Origin: Mycobacterium ostraviense
GTDB lineage: Bacteria > Actinomycetota > Actinomycetes > Mycobacteriales > Mycobacteriaceae
Reading direction: 5' to 3'
NCBI RefSeq assembly: GCF_002705925.1
Contig: NZ_NKRE01000001.1
Span: 4,358,857 to 4,422,856 of the forward strand
DNA: 64,000 nt
Shown: in pieces, positions 9,272 to 17,560 of the stretch
Numbering within the stretch: position 1 is the stretch's first letter
Layout: each line of letters begins with the position of its first letter
Program-made: the position numbers and the translations under genes
Notes under the pieces: model-generated
Seen by the model: the letters and a program-made list of their open reading frames with translations, nothing else
The model's database searches: none
Told to the model about the DNA's origin: nothing

Positions 9272-9480
9272 GTGCATCGAGTGTGCGTTGTTGGCGCCGA
9301 GTGTGTGTTGGTGGCGTCGAGTGCGCCCACCGGGCGGGTTTTCCGCGGCGCGGCCGCCCTGGCCGCACACTCGACGCCGCCGCTGCACACTCGACGCCGC
9401 CGCTGCACACTCGAAGCCCTGGCTGCACACTCGACGCCGCAACCACCCACCCGACGCCGCCAGCCGCACACTCAGCGCAG
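9272..9480. repeat. cluster of GAGTGTG / CACACTCGACGCCG repeats between convergent genes
   Basis: The first 60 bases contain three copies of a GGCGYCGAGTG-type unit. After a GC-rich centre come at least four copies of the inverse unit (CACACTCGACGCCG, spaced about 18 bases). The halves can pair into long hairpins. The array sits just after putB and at the 3' side of the opposing TetR gene, suggesting a bidirectional terminator or a dispersed palindromic element. A related array is at 21095-21210. Confidence 0.75.
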
Positions 9481-10110
9481 CTTCGACGCCGCGGGCAGAC
9501 CGCGGCCGGTCACCGCAAAAACCCCGTACCACATGCGCACGCACGAAATCGGCTACGGCTTCCGGGGCATCGGGGTCGTCCAGATTGCGGATCGGCGATG
9601 GCGTGGTGAACAACGAGAATAGGATGCGCGCGAACCACTCCCCGGCGGCCTCGACATCGAGGTCCTTGCGTACCTCGCCGGTGAGCTTGGCCGCGGCGAG
9701 GTAGGGCGCGAAGAAGTCGATGCTTTCGCGCAGCAGCTCGGCGGCATCCTTGGTCAGCAACAGGTTGATCGCGTCTTCATCGACATAGGTTGCCGACGTG
9801 ATCGCCCGCCGTCCCGAGTAACGAATACCGCTGCGCAGCAAAGCTTTTCCTCCAACGTGCTCACTCGGCTCATCGACTGGGCCATTTCGCGGTAGAACTG
9901 GTGGGAAGCGTGTTCGGCACAGGCCTCGACAATGGCTGCCTTGTCCGGGAAGTACTCGTAGACGGTGCTGCGGGATACCCCCGCCAGCCTGGCGATGTCG
10001 ACAATGGTCGCCTTCTGCAGTCCGTGCTCGCGGAAACAGACGTATGCCGCCCCGATGATGAGCTCGCGCGTATCGCCCGCCTGGAGCACCGCGGAAGCCC
10101 GAGTCGTCAC
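9481..10110 (-). pseudogene. TetR-family regulator with a frameshift and no proper stop
   Basis: The GTG at 10110 opens a clear TetR N-terminus: RELIIGAAYVCFREHGLQ, ATIVDIARLAGVSRSTVYEYF and FPDKAAIVEAC. Near 9841-9850, after S-T-L-E-E-K-L, the reading frame shifts (one base short or two extra). The C-terminal ligand domain continues in another frame as LRSGIRYSGRRAITSATYV ... EWFARILFSLFTTPSPIRNLDD ... VVRGFC. This second frame has no stop where the family normally ends and reads on into the repeats and antisense to putB, so the 3' boundary given is approximate. It lies 4 bases after the thiolase gene, so it was probably the operon's own repressor. A sequencing error is possible. Confidence 0.7.
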
Positions 10111-10114
10111 GCGC

Positions 10115-11284
10115 TCACCCGGCTGGCGCGAGAATCAGGCCGCTGGTGGGCACCCCGGTTCCCGACGTGACCAGGACATGTTCGACGCCGTCGACCTGGT
10201 TGCAGGAGGTGCCGCGCACCTGACGAACCGCCTCGGTGATGCCGTTCATGCCGTGGATGTAGGCCTCGCCCAGCAGACCACCGTTGGTGTTGATCGGCAG
10301 CATCCCGCGCAGCGACAGGTTCTCGACGGTGGCGAAGTCCTTGGCCTCACCGCGCGCGCAGAAGCCGAGTTCCTCGAGCTGAACGAATACAAAAGGCGTG
10401 AAATGGTCGTAAAGGAAAGCGGTTTGGATATCGGCGGGCTTGAGACCCGAATTCCGCCACAGCCGCCGGGCCACCACCCCCATCTCCGGCAGGCCGGTGA
10501 TGTCCTCGCGGTAATAGCTGGTCATCATCTCGCCCTCGGCGGCGGCGCCCTGGGCGGCCGCGGTGATCACTGCCGGTGGCTGCCGGAGGTCCCGCGCCCG
10601 CTGCGTGCTGGTCACCACCAGCGCCACACCGCCATCGCTTTCCTGGCAGCAGTCCAGCAGTCGCAGCACGGGTTCGACGATCCAGCGTGAATTCTGGTGG
10701 TCTGCCAACGTGATCGGACGCTGATAGAACCACGCGTCGGGGTTGCGGGCCGCATGGGCACGGTCGACGACGGCGATCGCGCCGAAGTGTTCGTTGGTGA
10801 CGCCGTAGGCCGACATGTAGCGCTGGGCGTGCAGCGCGACCCACGCTGCCGGAGTGAGCAACCCGAACGGTGCGTAATGCGCCATGAACAGCGGAGTTTC
10901 GCTGCTGGTGCGCCCGCTGCCGCCGAACCGCAGGCCGGAACGCTCGTTGAACGCGCGGTAGCACACCACCACGTCGGCCACACCCGTGGCTATCGCCATT
11001 GCCGCGTGGACCACCGTCCCGGCTGCCGCGCCGCCGCCGTGCGGCACCCGGCTGAAGAAGTTGAGGTCGCCGATTCCGACGTTGCGCGCGACGGCGATCT
11101 CGTCGCTGGCGTCCATGGTGAAGGTGACCATGCCGTCGACGTCGCCGGGCGCCACACCGGCGTCGTCGAGTGCGGCGCTGACCGCTTCGCACGCCAATTG
11201 CAGCTCGCTGCGCCCGGATTCCTTGGAGAACTCGGTCTGGCCGATTCCGGCGATGGCCGCGGCACCGGCCAGCGAGCCGGTCAT
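10115..11284 (-). CDS. thiolase-superfamily lipid-transfer protein, Ltp2-type aldolase subunit
   Basis: 389 residues. The N-terminus AAIAGIGQTEFSKESGRSE, the internal GVADVVVCYRAFNERSG and the C-terminal INTNGGLLGEAYIHGMNG are typical of SCP-x/Ltp-type thiolase-like proteins. In steroid side-chain breakdown, Ltp2 works as a retro-aldolase with the DUF35 domain of ChsH2. The start (ATG at 11284) overlaps the stop of the upstream MaoC gene (ATGA). Its neighbours, a MaoC hydratase, a DUF35 protein and a second MaoC-like protein, are the parts of a ChsH1-ChsH2-Ltp2 complex, so a hydration/aldol-cleavage role on a CoA thioester is likely. The substrate is unknown. Confidence 0.85.
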   Translation of the reverse strand: MTGSLAGAAAIAGIGQTEFSKESGRSELQLACEAVSAALDDAGVAPGDVDGMVTFTMDASDEIAVARNVGIGDLNFFSRVPHGGGAAAGTVVHAAMAIATGVADVVVCYRAFNERSGLRFGGSGRTSSETPLFMAHYAPFGLLTPAAWVALHAQRYMSAYGVTNEHFGAIAVVDRAHAARNPDAWFYQRPITLADHQNSRWIVEPVLRLLDCCQESDGGVALVVTSTQRARDLRQPPAVITAAAQGAAAEGEMMTSYYREDITGLPEMGVVARRLWRNSGLKPADIQTAFLYDHFTPFVFVQLEELGFCARGEAKDFATVENLSLRGMLPINTNGGLLGEAYIHGMNGITEAVRQVRGTSCNQVDGVEHVLVTSGTGVPTSGLILAPAG

Positions 11285-11724
11285 GCACCTGCCTTGTCGA
11301 GCAGGCTGAGGATGGCGGTGCCGGACACGTGCTTGCCCAGGCTGTTGGCGGCCTGGAACGTCACTTCGACGAAGTTCTCGCCATCGGAGCCGGCCGACTT
11401 GCCCGTCACGCTGCCGGTGAAGCGCAGCGGGTCGTCCGGAAAGCACGGTACGCCAAGGCGAATCGAGAGCTTCGTGACCATCGCCTCGGGCCCGGCCCAG
11501 TCGGTGAGGAAACGGACGCACAACCCGTTGGTGGTCAGGATGTTCATGAACACGTTGGGCGAACCCTGCTTGTTGGCGTAGTCACGGTCGTGATGCACCG
11601 GCATGAAGTCTCGCGATGCGATCGCGCCGGCGACGATAACTGTTACAGTGACCGGGATTTCGAGCGGGGTCAGCTCGTCGCCCACGGCCACGTCGGCCCA
11701 TCTCAGAGTACTGACCGCCGTCAT
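11281..11724 (-). CDS. MaoC-like enoyl-CoA hydratase subunit (ChsH1 type)
   Basis: 147 residues with one hot-dog fold. The hydratase motif is visible as RDFMPVHHDRDYANKQGSP, containing the Asp/His pair of MaoC enzymes, followed by VFMNILTTNGLCVRFLTDW. It would add water to an enoyl-CoA, pairing with a second MaoC-like subunit. Here that partner is probably the protein encoded at 12140-12682. Overlaps of 4 bases on both sides (with the DUF35 gene and with the thiolase gene) show tight translational coupling. Confidence 0.85.
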   Translation of the reverse strand: MTAVSTLRWADVAVGDELTPLEIPVTVTVIVAGAIASRDFMPVHHDRDYANKQGSPNVFMNILTTNGLCVRFLTDWAGPEAMVTKLSIRLGVPCFPDDPLRFTGSVTGKSAGSDGENFVEVTFQAANSLGKHVSGTAILSLLDKAGA

Positions 11725-12140
11725 CGAGATCCTCCCGGGACTCGCCGGCCGGGCCGGAATTGGTGCAGCACCAGGTCGTTCTCGAAGGTCTGGTAGTACA
11801 CCTCGACCGGCATCCCGACTACGACGTCAGCCGGATCGATCTCACCCAGATTGGACACCAGCCGCACCCCTTCGGCCAGTTCCACCAGCACGACGATGTA
11901 GGGGTAATCGAAGAATGGAAACCGCGGCTGGTGCGGCATCACGTAGCTGTAGACGGTGCCGCGGCCCGACGACTCGACAGCCGTCCAGTCCAGGGAGCGG
12001 CACCCCGGACACATGGGACGCGGCGGGTGGCGCAACGCTGCGCATCCGTTGCAGCGCTGGATCAGTAGTTTGTGCTCACGCAGGCCGCGCCAAAAGAATT
12101 CGGTGTCCGGGCTGATTGCCGGGGCCGGGCGGGTCGCCAT
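11721..12140 (-). CDS. DUF35 zinc-ribbon/OB-fold protein, partner of the Ltp thiolase
   Basis: 139 residues. The N-terminal rubredoxin-like zinc ribbon is seen in IQRCNGCAALRHPPRPMCPGC, with cysteines in C-x2-C ... C-x2-C spacing. It is followed by the OB-fold half (GRGTVYSYVMPH ... YIVVLVELAEGVRLVSNL). In known ChsH2 this domain is the C-terminal half of a MaoC-DUF35 fusion that binds Ltp2; here it is a separate gene directly after the MaoC-like half. Start and the upstream stop overlap as TGATG. Confidence 0.85.
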   Translation of the reverse strand: MATRPAPAISPDTEFFWRGLREHKLLIQRCNGCAALRHPPRPMCPGCRSLDWTAVESSGRGTVYSYVMPHQPRFPFFDYPYIVVLVELAEGVRLVSNLGEIDPADVVVGMPVEVYYQTFENDLVLHQFRPGRRVPGGSR

Positions 12141-12682
12141 CAGCGCTTAGGCCTGAATCGCAGGACCCGGAATCGTTGGCGACCCAACACCTCTGAATGC
12201 TGGTCGACATAGGTCGTCACCCAGGTGAGGAAGAAGCCGGTGCCCAGCGCGGTCTCCTTTTCGTCGGAGACGTCCTCGTACACCGTCATCGCACTGATTA
12301 CGTCGCCCAGCCGCGGGTAGCGTTCGATTTCGAACTCCGAGTTCACCGCCACCGTGCTGGTGTAGCCGGCCTCGTCGAGGAATGCCGTTGGATTGGAAGT
12401 GATTTCGGTCGGAGCTCCGCCCCGCTCCCGGATCCCCTCGAGCTTCGGGGCCGGCATTGTCCACGTCTGGAGCATGACCGGCGGCGACACGATGCCGCCG
12501 AACCTCGACGTGGCCGCGAACTCCGGATCCAGATACACCGGGTTCATGTCGTCGAGCGCATGCGCCCAGTGCCGAATCATCGGTTGGTTGACCGGATCCG
12601 GCGCCACCAACGGCTTTCCGGTACCACCGGTGTGCTGCCCGACGAGAGCCCGCACCTTGGCGCGGAACTCGGCTGACGCCAC
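12140..12682 (-). CDS. MaoC-like dehydratase N-terminal-type protein (ChsH2 MaoC half)
   Basis: 180 residues, resembling FAS1-like/MaoC dehydratase domains (VNQPMIRHWAHALDDMNPVYLDPEFA, FGGIVSPPVMLQTWTMP, PRLGDVISAMTVYEDVSDEKETALGTGFFLTWVTTYVDQ). Proteins of this type act as the non-catalytic or co-catalytic half of a two-chain enoyl-CoA hydratase. I placed the start at the GTG at 12682, preceded by GGGAGG at five bases. A TTG at 12751 would add 23 residues. It is the first gene of a four-gene operon with the DUF35, MaoC and thiolase genes, and about 200 bases separate it from the divergent aldehyde dehydrogenase. Confidence 0.8.
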   Translation of the reverse strand: MASAEFRAKVRALVGQHTGGTGKPLVAPDPVNQPMIRHWAHALDDMNPVYLDPEFAATSRFGGIVSPPVMLQTWTMPAPKLEGIRERGGAPTEITSNPTAFLDEAGYTSTVAVNSEFEIERYPRLGDVISAMTVYEDVSDEKETALGTGFFLTWVTTYVDQHSEVLGRQRFRVLRFRPKR

Positions 12683-12889
12683 AGCGCCCTCCCGTTGCAG
12701 ATCGGTCAGAGAACCAGCGAATCCGACACATCGACACAAGATGTTCGCCAATTGTTGTTTACCCGGGGGCGACGTTGCTTGTCAATATGCCTGAAATTGC
12801 CGGTAATTCGGGCTGACGCTCGTTGACTCCGGACTGCGGCCGGTGTACACCAGGGGTTGATATGACCGATATGCGGTTTGGGGATGCGG

Positions 12890-14347
12890 ATGGCTGAATC
12901 ACCTCTTGTCGACAGCTACCAGCTCTATATCGGCGGACGCTGGGTCGAACCGCACAATGGCCGCTACGACGACATCTCGCCATCCACCGGCGCGACGATC
13001 GCCACCGCGCCGGACGCCAGCGTCGGCCAGGTCGCCGAGGCGATCGAGGCCGCCCGTCGCGCATTCGACGAAGGCCCCTGGCCGGCGATGAGCCACCAGC
13101 AACGCGCCGGCTGCCTGACTCAGCTCGGCGAGGCGCTGAAACAGCACGCCGACGAGTTCTTCAGCTTGTCCCAGGCCGAATGGGGCTGCACGGCCAACGA
13201 GCGCATGATGCAGATCGACAGCGTGTCCTTCATCGTGCAGCGCGCCGGCCAACTCGCCACCACGCTGCGCGAGGAGCCGATCGGATCGGTAGGCGCCGGT
13301 GCCACCGTGCTGTGTCACGAGCCGCTGGGTGTCGTCTCCATTCTGACGCCGTGGAACTTTCCGCACAGCCTCAACGCCATGAAGGTCAGCCGGGCGCTGG
13401 CGGCCGGCAACACCGTCGTGCTCAAGCCGTCGCCGCTGACCCCGCTGGCCGGGTTGGCGCTGGCCAAGATGATCGACGAGCACACCGACATCCCGCCCGG
13501 GGTGGTCAACGTCGTCACGCCCGGCAGTATCGAGGCCAGCAAGCTGCTGGCCGTCGACCCGCGAATCGACATGGTCAGCTTCACCGGCAGTTCGGCGGTC
13601 GGGCGGGAGGTGATGGCCGCCGCGGCCGGCACCATGAAGCGGGTCCTGCTGGAGTGCGGCGGCAAGTCGGCGAGCATCGTGCTCGACGACGCCGCGCTGA
13701 CCGACGAGTTGCTGCAGCGGATGCTGTTCGAGTCCTGCCTGTTGCATGCCGGCCAGGCGTGCATCCTGCAGAGCCGGCTGCTGCTGCCCGACGCGATGCA
13801 CGACGACGTCGTCGACCGGCTGGTGGGGCTGGCGCGTCAGGTGAAGGTTGGCGATCCCGCCGATCCGGGGGTCCAGATGGGCCCGTTGATCAGTGAGCAA
13901 CAACGGCAGCGAGTCGAACACCTGATCTCCCGGGCGCTCGGCGACGGCGCCACCCTGGCCACCGGGGGCCGGCGCCCGCCGGCGCTGGAAACGGGCTTCT
14001 ATTACGAGCCGACGATCCTGACCGGCTCGACCCCGGACGCGACCATTGCGCAGGAGGAAGTCTTCGGGCCGGTGGTGACCGTCATGCGTTACCGCGACGA
14101 CGACGAGGCGGTCGCGATCGCCAACAACTCGCAGTACGGCCTGTCCGGCGCGGTGTGGGGCACCGACGCTGAACGCGCCGTCGGTGTCGCGCGCCGCATC
14201 CGCACCGGCCAGATCGCGGTGAACGGTTTTGGTCCCGGCGACGCGCCGTTCGGCGGCTTCAAGCAGAGCGGCCTGGGCCGCGAGGGCGGCGGAATCGCCG
14301 GCCTGCACCAGTACATGGAGCCCAAGGCGATCGGGATGCCCGCCTGA
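12890..14347 (+). CDS. NAD(P)-dependent aldehyde dehydrogenase
   Basis: 485 residues, full length for the family. Landmarks: YIGGRWVEP at the N-terminus, LTPWNFPHSLNAMKVSRALAAGN for cofactor binding, FTGSSAVG, the general-base Glu in LLECGGKSASIVL, and the catalytic Cys in LLHAGQACILQSRL. The C-terminus carries the usual GDAPFGGFKQSGLGREGG. Two in-frame ATGs (12884, 12890) are possible; the second has GGGGA five bases upstream. It diverges from the MaoC/DUF35/thiolase operon and could oxidise an aldehyde from that pathway, but the substrate cannot be told from sequence. Confidence 0.88.
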   Translation: MAESPLVDSYQLYIGGRWVEPHNGRYDDISPSTGATIATAPDASVGQVAEAIEAARRAFDEGPWPAMSHQQRAGCLTQLGEALKQHADEFFSLSQAEWGCTANERMMQIDSVSFIVQRAGQLATTLREEPIGSVGAGATVLCHEPLGVVSILTPWNFPHSLNAMKVSRALAAGNTVVLKPSPLTPLAGLALAKMIDEHTDIPPGVVNVVTPGSIEASKLLAVDPRIDMVSFTGSSAVGREVMAAAAGTMKRVLLECGGKSASIVLDDAALTDELLQRMLFESCLLHAGQACILQSRLLLPDAMHDDVVDRLVGLARQVKVGDPADPGVQMGPLISEQQRQRVEHLISRALGDGATLATGGRRPPALETGFYYEPTILTGSTPDATIAQEEVFGPVVTVMRYRDDDEAVAIANNSQYGLSGAVWGTDAERAVGVARRIRTGQIAVNGFGPGDAPFGGFKQSGLGREGGGIAGLHQYMEPKAIGMPA

Positions 14348-14422
14348 CCGGATGCGGCAAAACGGCCCGTGCCGGACCCATTCCGGATTGTCACAGCAAA
14401 GTTCGCATGCGAAGCTCTCGGG

Positions 14423-15331
14423 ATGGTCGTCGCAATTGCCCGTCCCAAGATCGAGGGAAACATCGCGGTGGGGGAGGACCGCCAGATCGGTTTCGCCGAG
14501 TTCGGCGCCCCGCAGGGACGTGCGGTTTTCTGGCTGCACGGCACCCCCGGGGCCCGCCGGCAGATTCCGACCGAGGCCCGGGTCTATGCCGAACACCACA
14601 ACGTCCGGCTGATCGGCGTCGACCGGCCCGGCATCGGCTCGTCGACCCCGCATCAGTACGAGACCATCTCCGCGTTCGCCGACGACATGCGGACCATCGC
14701 CGACACGCTAGGAATCGAGAAGATGGCCGTCGTCGGCCTGTCCGGCGGCGGTCCCTACACGCTGGCCTGCGCCGCCGGGCTGCCCGACAAGGTGGTGGCC
14801 GCCGGGGTGCTCGGTGGCGTGGCACCGACGCACGGTCCCGACGCGATCACCGGCGGCGTGATGAACCTCGGTGTGCGGGTGGCGCCGTTGCTCAAGCTGG
14901 GCGGTAGCCCGCTGCGGCTGTCGGCCAGCCTGCTGATCCGGGCGGCCCGGCCGGTCGCGTCCCCGGCACTGGACGTGTACGCGCTGCTCTCACCCCAGGC
15001 CGACCGGCATCTGCTGGCCCGTCCCGAGTTCAAGGCGATGTTTCTGGACGACCTGCTCAACGGCAGCCGCAAGCAACTGGCCGCGCCGTTCGCCGACGTC
15101 ATCGTGTTCGCCCGGGACTGGGGATTCCGGCTCGAGGAGGTGAGGGTCCCGGTCCGCTGGTGGCACGGCGACCACGACCACATCATCCCGTTCTCCCACG
15201 GAGAGCACGTCGTTTCGCGCCTGCCCAACGCCGAGCTGTTGCACCTTCCGGGAGAAAGCCACCTCGCCGGGCTCGGCCGCGGCGAGGAGATCTTGGCGAC
15301 CTTGATGAAGGTCTGGGACGAGGAGGGCTGA
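14423..15331 (+). CDS. alpha/beta hydrolase (Rv1191-like)
   Basis: 302 residues. The oxyanion-hole segment VFWLHGTPGARRQIP, the nucleophile elbow GLSGGG (Ser in VVGLSGGGPYTLACAAG), an Asp in WWHGDHDHIIPFSHG and a late His in LPGESHLAGLGRG form a complete catalytic triad. The ATG at 14423 starts the part conserved with Rv1191; an in-frame ATG at 14369 lacks support. It is the first gene of the Rv1191-Rv1192-fadD36 run, suggesting an esterase or lipase working with fatty-acid activation. The natural substrate is unknown. Confidence 0.88.
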   Translation: MVVAIARPKIEGNIAVGEDRQIGFAEFGAPQGRAVFWLHGTPGARRQIPTEARVYAEHHNVRLIGVDRPGIGSSTPHQYETISAFADDMRTIADTLGIEKMAVVGLSGGGPYTLACAAGLPDKVVAAGVLGGVAPTHGPDAITGGVMNLGVRVAPLLKLGGSPLRLSASLLIRAARPVASPALDVYALLSPQADRHLLARPEFKAMFLDDLLNGSRKQLAAPFADVIVFARDWGFRLEEVRVPVRWWHGDHDHIIPFSHGEHVVSRLPNAELLHLPGESHLAGLGRGEEILATLMKVWDEEG

Positions 15332-15334
15332 CCC

Positions 15335-16111
15335 ATGTCCACGACCAACCCCGTCAGCGCCCCGCCACTGGCGCTCTACCTCACCGACATCCCGCGCGCG
15401 GTGGCCGAGTACGGGCAATTGGTCAGTGTGCTGCCGCTGCGCCGGATGCTGCCGGTCGGCGACGGGCATCCGGTGCTGGTGCTGCCCGGCCTGCTGGCCG
15501 GCGACGGTTCCACCTGGACGCTGCGGCGGCTGCTGCGCCGCCTCGGGTATCGGGCCCACGGCTGGGGCCTCGGCCGCAACATCGGTCCCACGCCCGAAGC
15601 GGTGCGCGGCATGGAACTGCGCCTCGATGAGCTGCACGCCCGCTACGACGTTCCGCTCTCCCTGATCGGCTGGAGTCTGGGCGGCATCTTCGCGCGCGCG
15701 CTGGCCCGCCGTCATCCGTCGGCGGTGCGTCAGGTGATCACCCTCGGCAGCCCGTTTCGGATGGAGGACGAAGGCCAGACGCGCGCGACCCCCAGCTTCA
15801 AGCGTTACGCCCACCTGCACTCCGAACAGCATGTGCTGCCGTTGAAGTCCGAAGCCGAACCCATGCCGGTCCCCGCGACGGCGATCTACTCGCGCTTCGA
15901 CGGTATGGTCGCCTGGCAGACCTGCATCAATCCGCCCGGGCCGCGCAGCGAGAACATCGCGGTGCTGGCCAGCCACATCGGTTACGGCCACCATCCGGCG
16001 ACGGTGTGGGCCATCGCCGACCGGCTGGCGCAACCGCGGGGCAGCTGGACCCCGTTCCGTCCGCCGGCGATACTGCGGCCGCTGTTTCCGGCCGTCGACT
16101 GGTCTGGGTAG
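15335..16111 (+). CDS. alpha/beta hydrolase / lipase-like protein (Rv1192-like)
   Basis: 258 residues. HPVLVLPGLLAGDGSTWTLRRLLRRLGY is a lipase-type N-terminal core, and GWSLGG gives the nucleophile Ser. ITLGSPF and the late GYGHHPA histidine complete the pattern. The ATG lies three bases after the Rv1191-like stop, and nine bases separate it from fadD36, so the three genes look co-transcribed. It probably hydrolyses an ester; substrate unknown. Confidence 0.87.
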   Translation: MSTTNPVSAPPLALYLTDIPRAVAEYGQLVSVLPLRRMLPVGDGHPVLVLPGLLAGDGSTWTLRRLLRRLGYRAHGWGLGRNIGPTPEAVRGMELRLDELHARYDVPLSLIGWSLGGIFARALARRHPSAVRQVITLGSPFRMEDEGQTRATPSFKRYAHLHSEQHVLPLKSEAEPMPVPATAIYSRFDGMVAWQTCINPPGPRSENIAVLASHIGYGHHPATVWAIADRLAQPRGSWTPFRPPAILRPLFPAVDWSG

Positions 16112-16120
16112 CCTGCTCAG

Positions 16121-17524
16121 GTGCTGCTGGCCTCGCTGAACCCCGCTGACCCATCCGCCGCCGACCTCGCCGACGCGGTCAGCATCGACGGCGTCACACT
16201 CAGCCGCAGCGACCTGGTCGGCGCCGCGACGTCGGTGGCCGAGCGGGTCGCGGGCGCGCACCGGGTCGCGGTGCTGGCCACGCCGACCGCCGCTACCGTG
16301 CTGGCCGTCACCGGTTGTCTGCTCGCCGGCGTGCAAGTCGTCCCGGTACCGGCTGACGTCGGGGTGGCCGAACGCCGGCATATGCTCACCGACTCCGGCG
16401 CGCAGGCGTGGCTGGGACCGGTACCCGGCGAAACCGAAGGGCTGCCGCACATTCCGGTGCGGTTGCGGGCCCAGTCCTGGCACCGTCATCCCGAGCCGTC
16501 TCCCGATGCCGTCGCGATGGTGATCTACACCTCGGGCACCACCGGCCTGCCCAAGGGCGTGCAGCTGAGCCGGCGCGCGATCGCCGCCGACCTCGACGCA
16601 CTGGCCGACGCCTGGCAGTGGACCGCCGATGACGTTCTGGTGCACGGGTTGCCGATGTATCACGTACACGGCCTGGTGCTCGGTCTGCTCGGTTCGCTGC
16701 GGGTCGGAAATCGGTTCGTGCACACCGGAAAACCGACGCCGGCCGGATACGGGGCCGCGGGCGGCACGCTGTATTTCGGGGTGCCGACGGTGTGGTCGCG
16801 GGTGGCGGCCGACCAGGCTGCCGCCGAGGCGCTCAAGCCGGCGCGGCTGTTGGTGTCCGGCAGCGCGGCGCTGCCGGTGCCGGTTTTCGACAAGCTGGTC
16901 GCGGTGACCGGGCACCGGCCCATCGAACGCTACGGCGCCTCGGAGTCATTGATCACCGTGTCGACCCGGGCCGACGGCGAACGCCGCCCGGGTTGGGTGG
17001 GCCTGCCGGTGGCCGGTGTGCAGACCCGGCTGGTCGACGACGGCGGTGACCCGGTCCCGCATGACGGCGAAACCGTTGGCAGGCTTCAGGTTCGGGGCCC
17101 GACGATGTTCGAGGGCTACCTGAATCGACCGGATGCCACTGCTGAAGCCTTCGAAGCCGACGGTTGGTATCGCACCGGTGACGTCGCGGTCGTCGACGCC
17201 GGCGGCATGCACCGCATCGTGGGACGCGAGTCGGTCGACTTGATCAAGTCGGGCGGATTCCGCATCGGTGCGGGCGAAATCGAGACGGTGCTGCTGGGGC
17301 ATCCTGATGTGGCCGAGGCCGCAGTCGTCGGAGTCCCCGACGCGGACCTGGGCCAGCGCATCGTTGCCTACGTCGTCGGCTCAGCCAACCCCGATGACTT
17401 GATTCAGTTTGTCGCTGACCAGCTTTCGGTCCACAAGCGCCCACGTGAGGTGCGGATCGTGGCGTCGCTGCCGCGCAATGCGCTGGGCAAGGTGCTCAAG
17501 AAGCAATTGCTGCCGGAAGGCTGA
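16121..17524 (+). CDS. fadD36: acyl-CoA synthetase FadD36
   Basis: 467 residues, an ANL-superfamily adenylating enzyme that activates a fatty acid to acyl-AMP and then acyl-CoA. The phosphate-binding loop is VIYTSGTTGLPKGVQLSR. Later come ERYGASESL, GWYRTGDVAVVD, the hinge region GRESVDLIKSGGFRIGAGEIE and the catalytic Lys near the end (LPRNALGKVLKKQ). The GTG start at 16121 fits the family. It is third in the run with two hydrolases, as in M. tuberculosis Rv1191-Rv1193. Confidence 0.93.
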   Translation: MLLASLNPADPSAADLADAVSIDGVTLSRSDLVGAATSVAERVAGAHRVAVLATPTAATVLAVTGCLLAGVQVVPVPADVGVAERRHMLTDSGAQAWLGPVPGETEGLPHIPVRLRAQSWHRHPEPSPDAVAMVIYTSGTTGLPKGVQLSRRAIAADLDALADAWQWTADDVLVHGLPMYHVHGLVLGLLGSLRVGNRFVHTGKPTPAGYGAAGGTLYFGVPTVWSRVAADQAAAEALKPARLLVSGSAALPVPVFDKLVAVTGHRPIERYGASESLITVSTRADGERRPGWVGLPVAGVQTRLVDDGGDPVPHDGETVGRLQVRGPTMFEGYLNRPDATAEAFEADGWYRTGDVAVVDAGGMHRIVGRESVDLIKSGGFRIGAGEIETVLLGHPDVAEAAVVGVPDADLGQRIVAYVVGSANPDDLIQFVADQLSVHKRPREVRIVASLPRNALGKVLKKQLLPEG

Positions 17525-17530
17525 ATCGGC

Positions 17531-17560
17531 TCGAATTGGCTCGAATTGGCTCGAATTGGC
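17531..17560 (+). repeat. three perfect 10-bp tandem repeats after fadD36
   Basis: TCGAATTGGC is repeated three times without gaps, starting seven bases after the fadD36 stop and ending at the stop of the convergent PucR gene. A decayed fourth copy (TGAATCGGC) precedes them. Likely a slippage-prone microsatellite, of possible use for strain typing. Confidence 0.85.

Noticed and set aside
12899..14653. 584-codon minus-strand open frame
   Set aside because: It mirrors the aldehyde dehydrogenase and hydrolase genes; its amino-acid composition (many Arg, Gly, Asp, Gln) is that of an antisense shadow.
14990..16915. 641-codon minus-strand open frame
   Set aside because: Antisense to three well-supported plus-strand genes; no domain.
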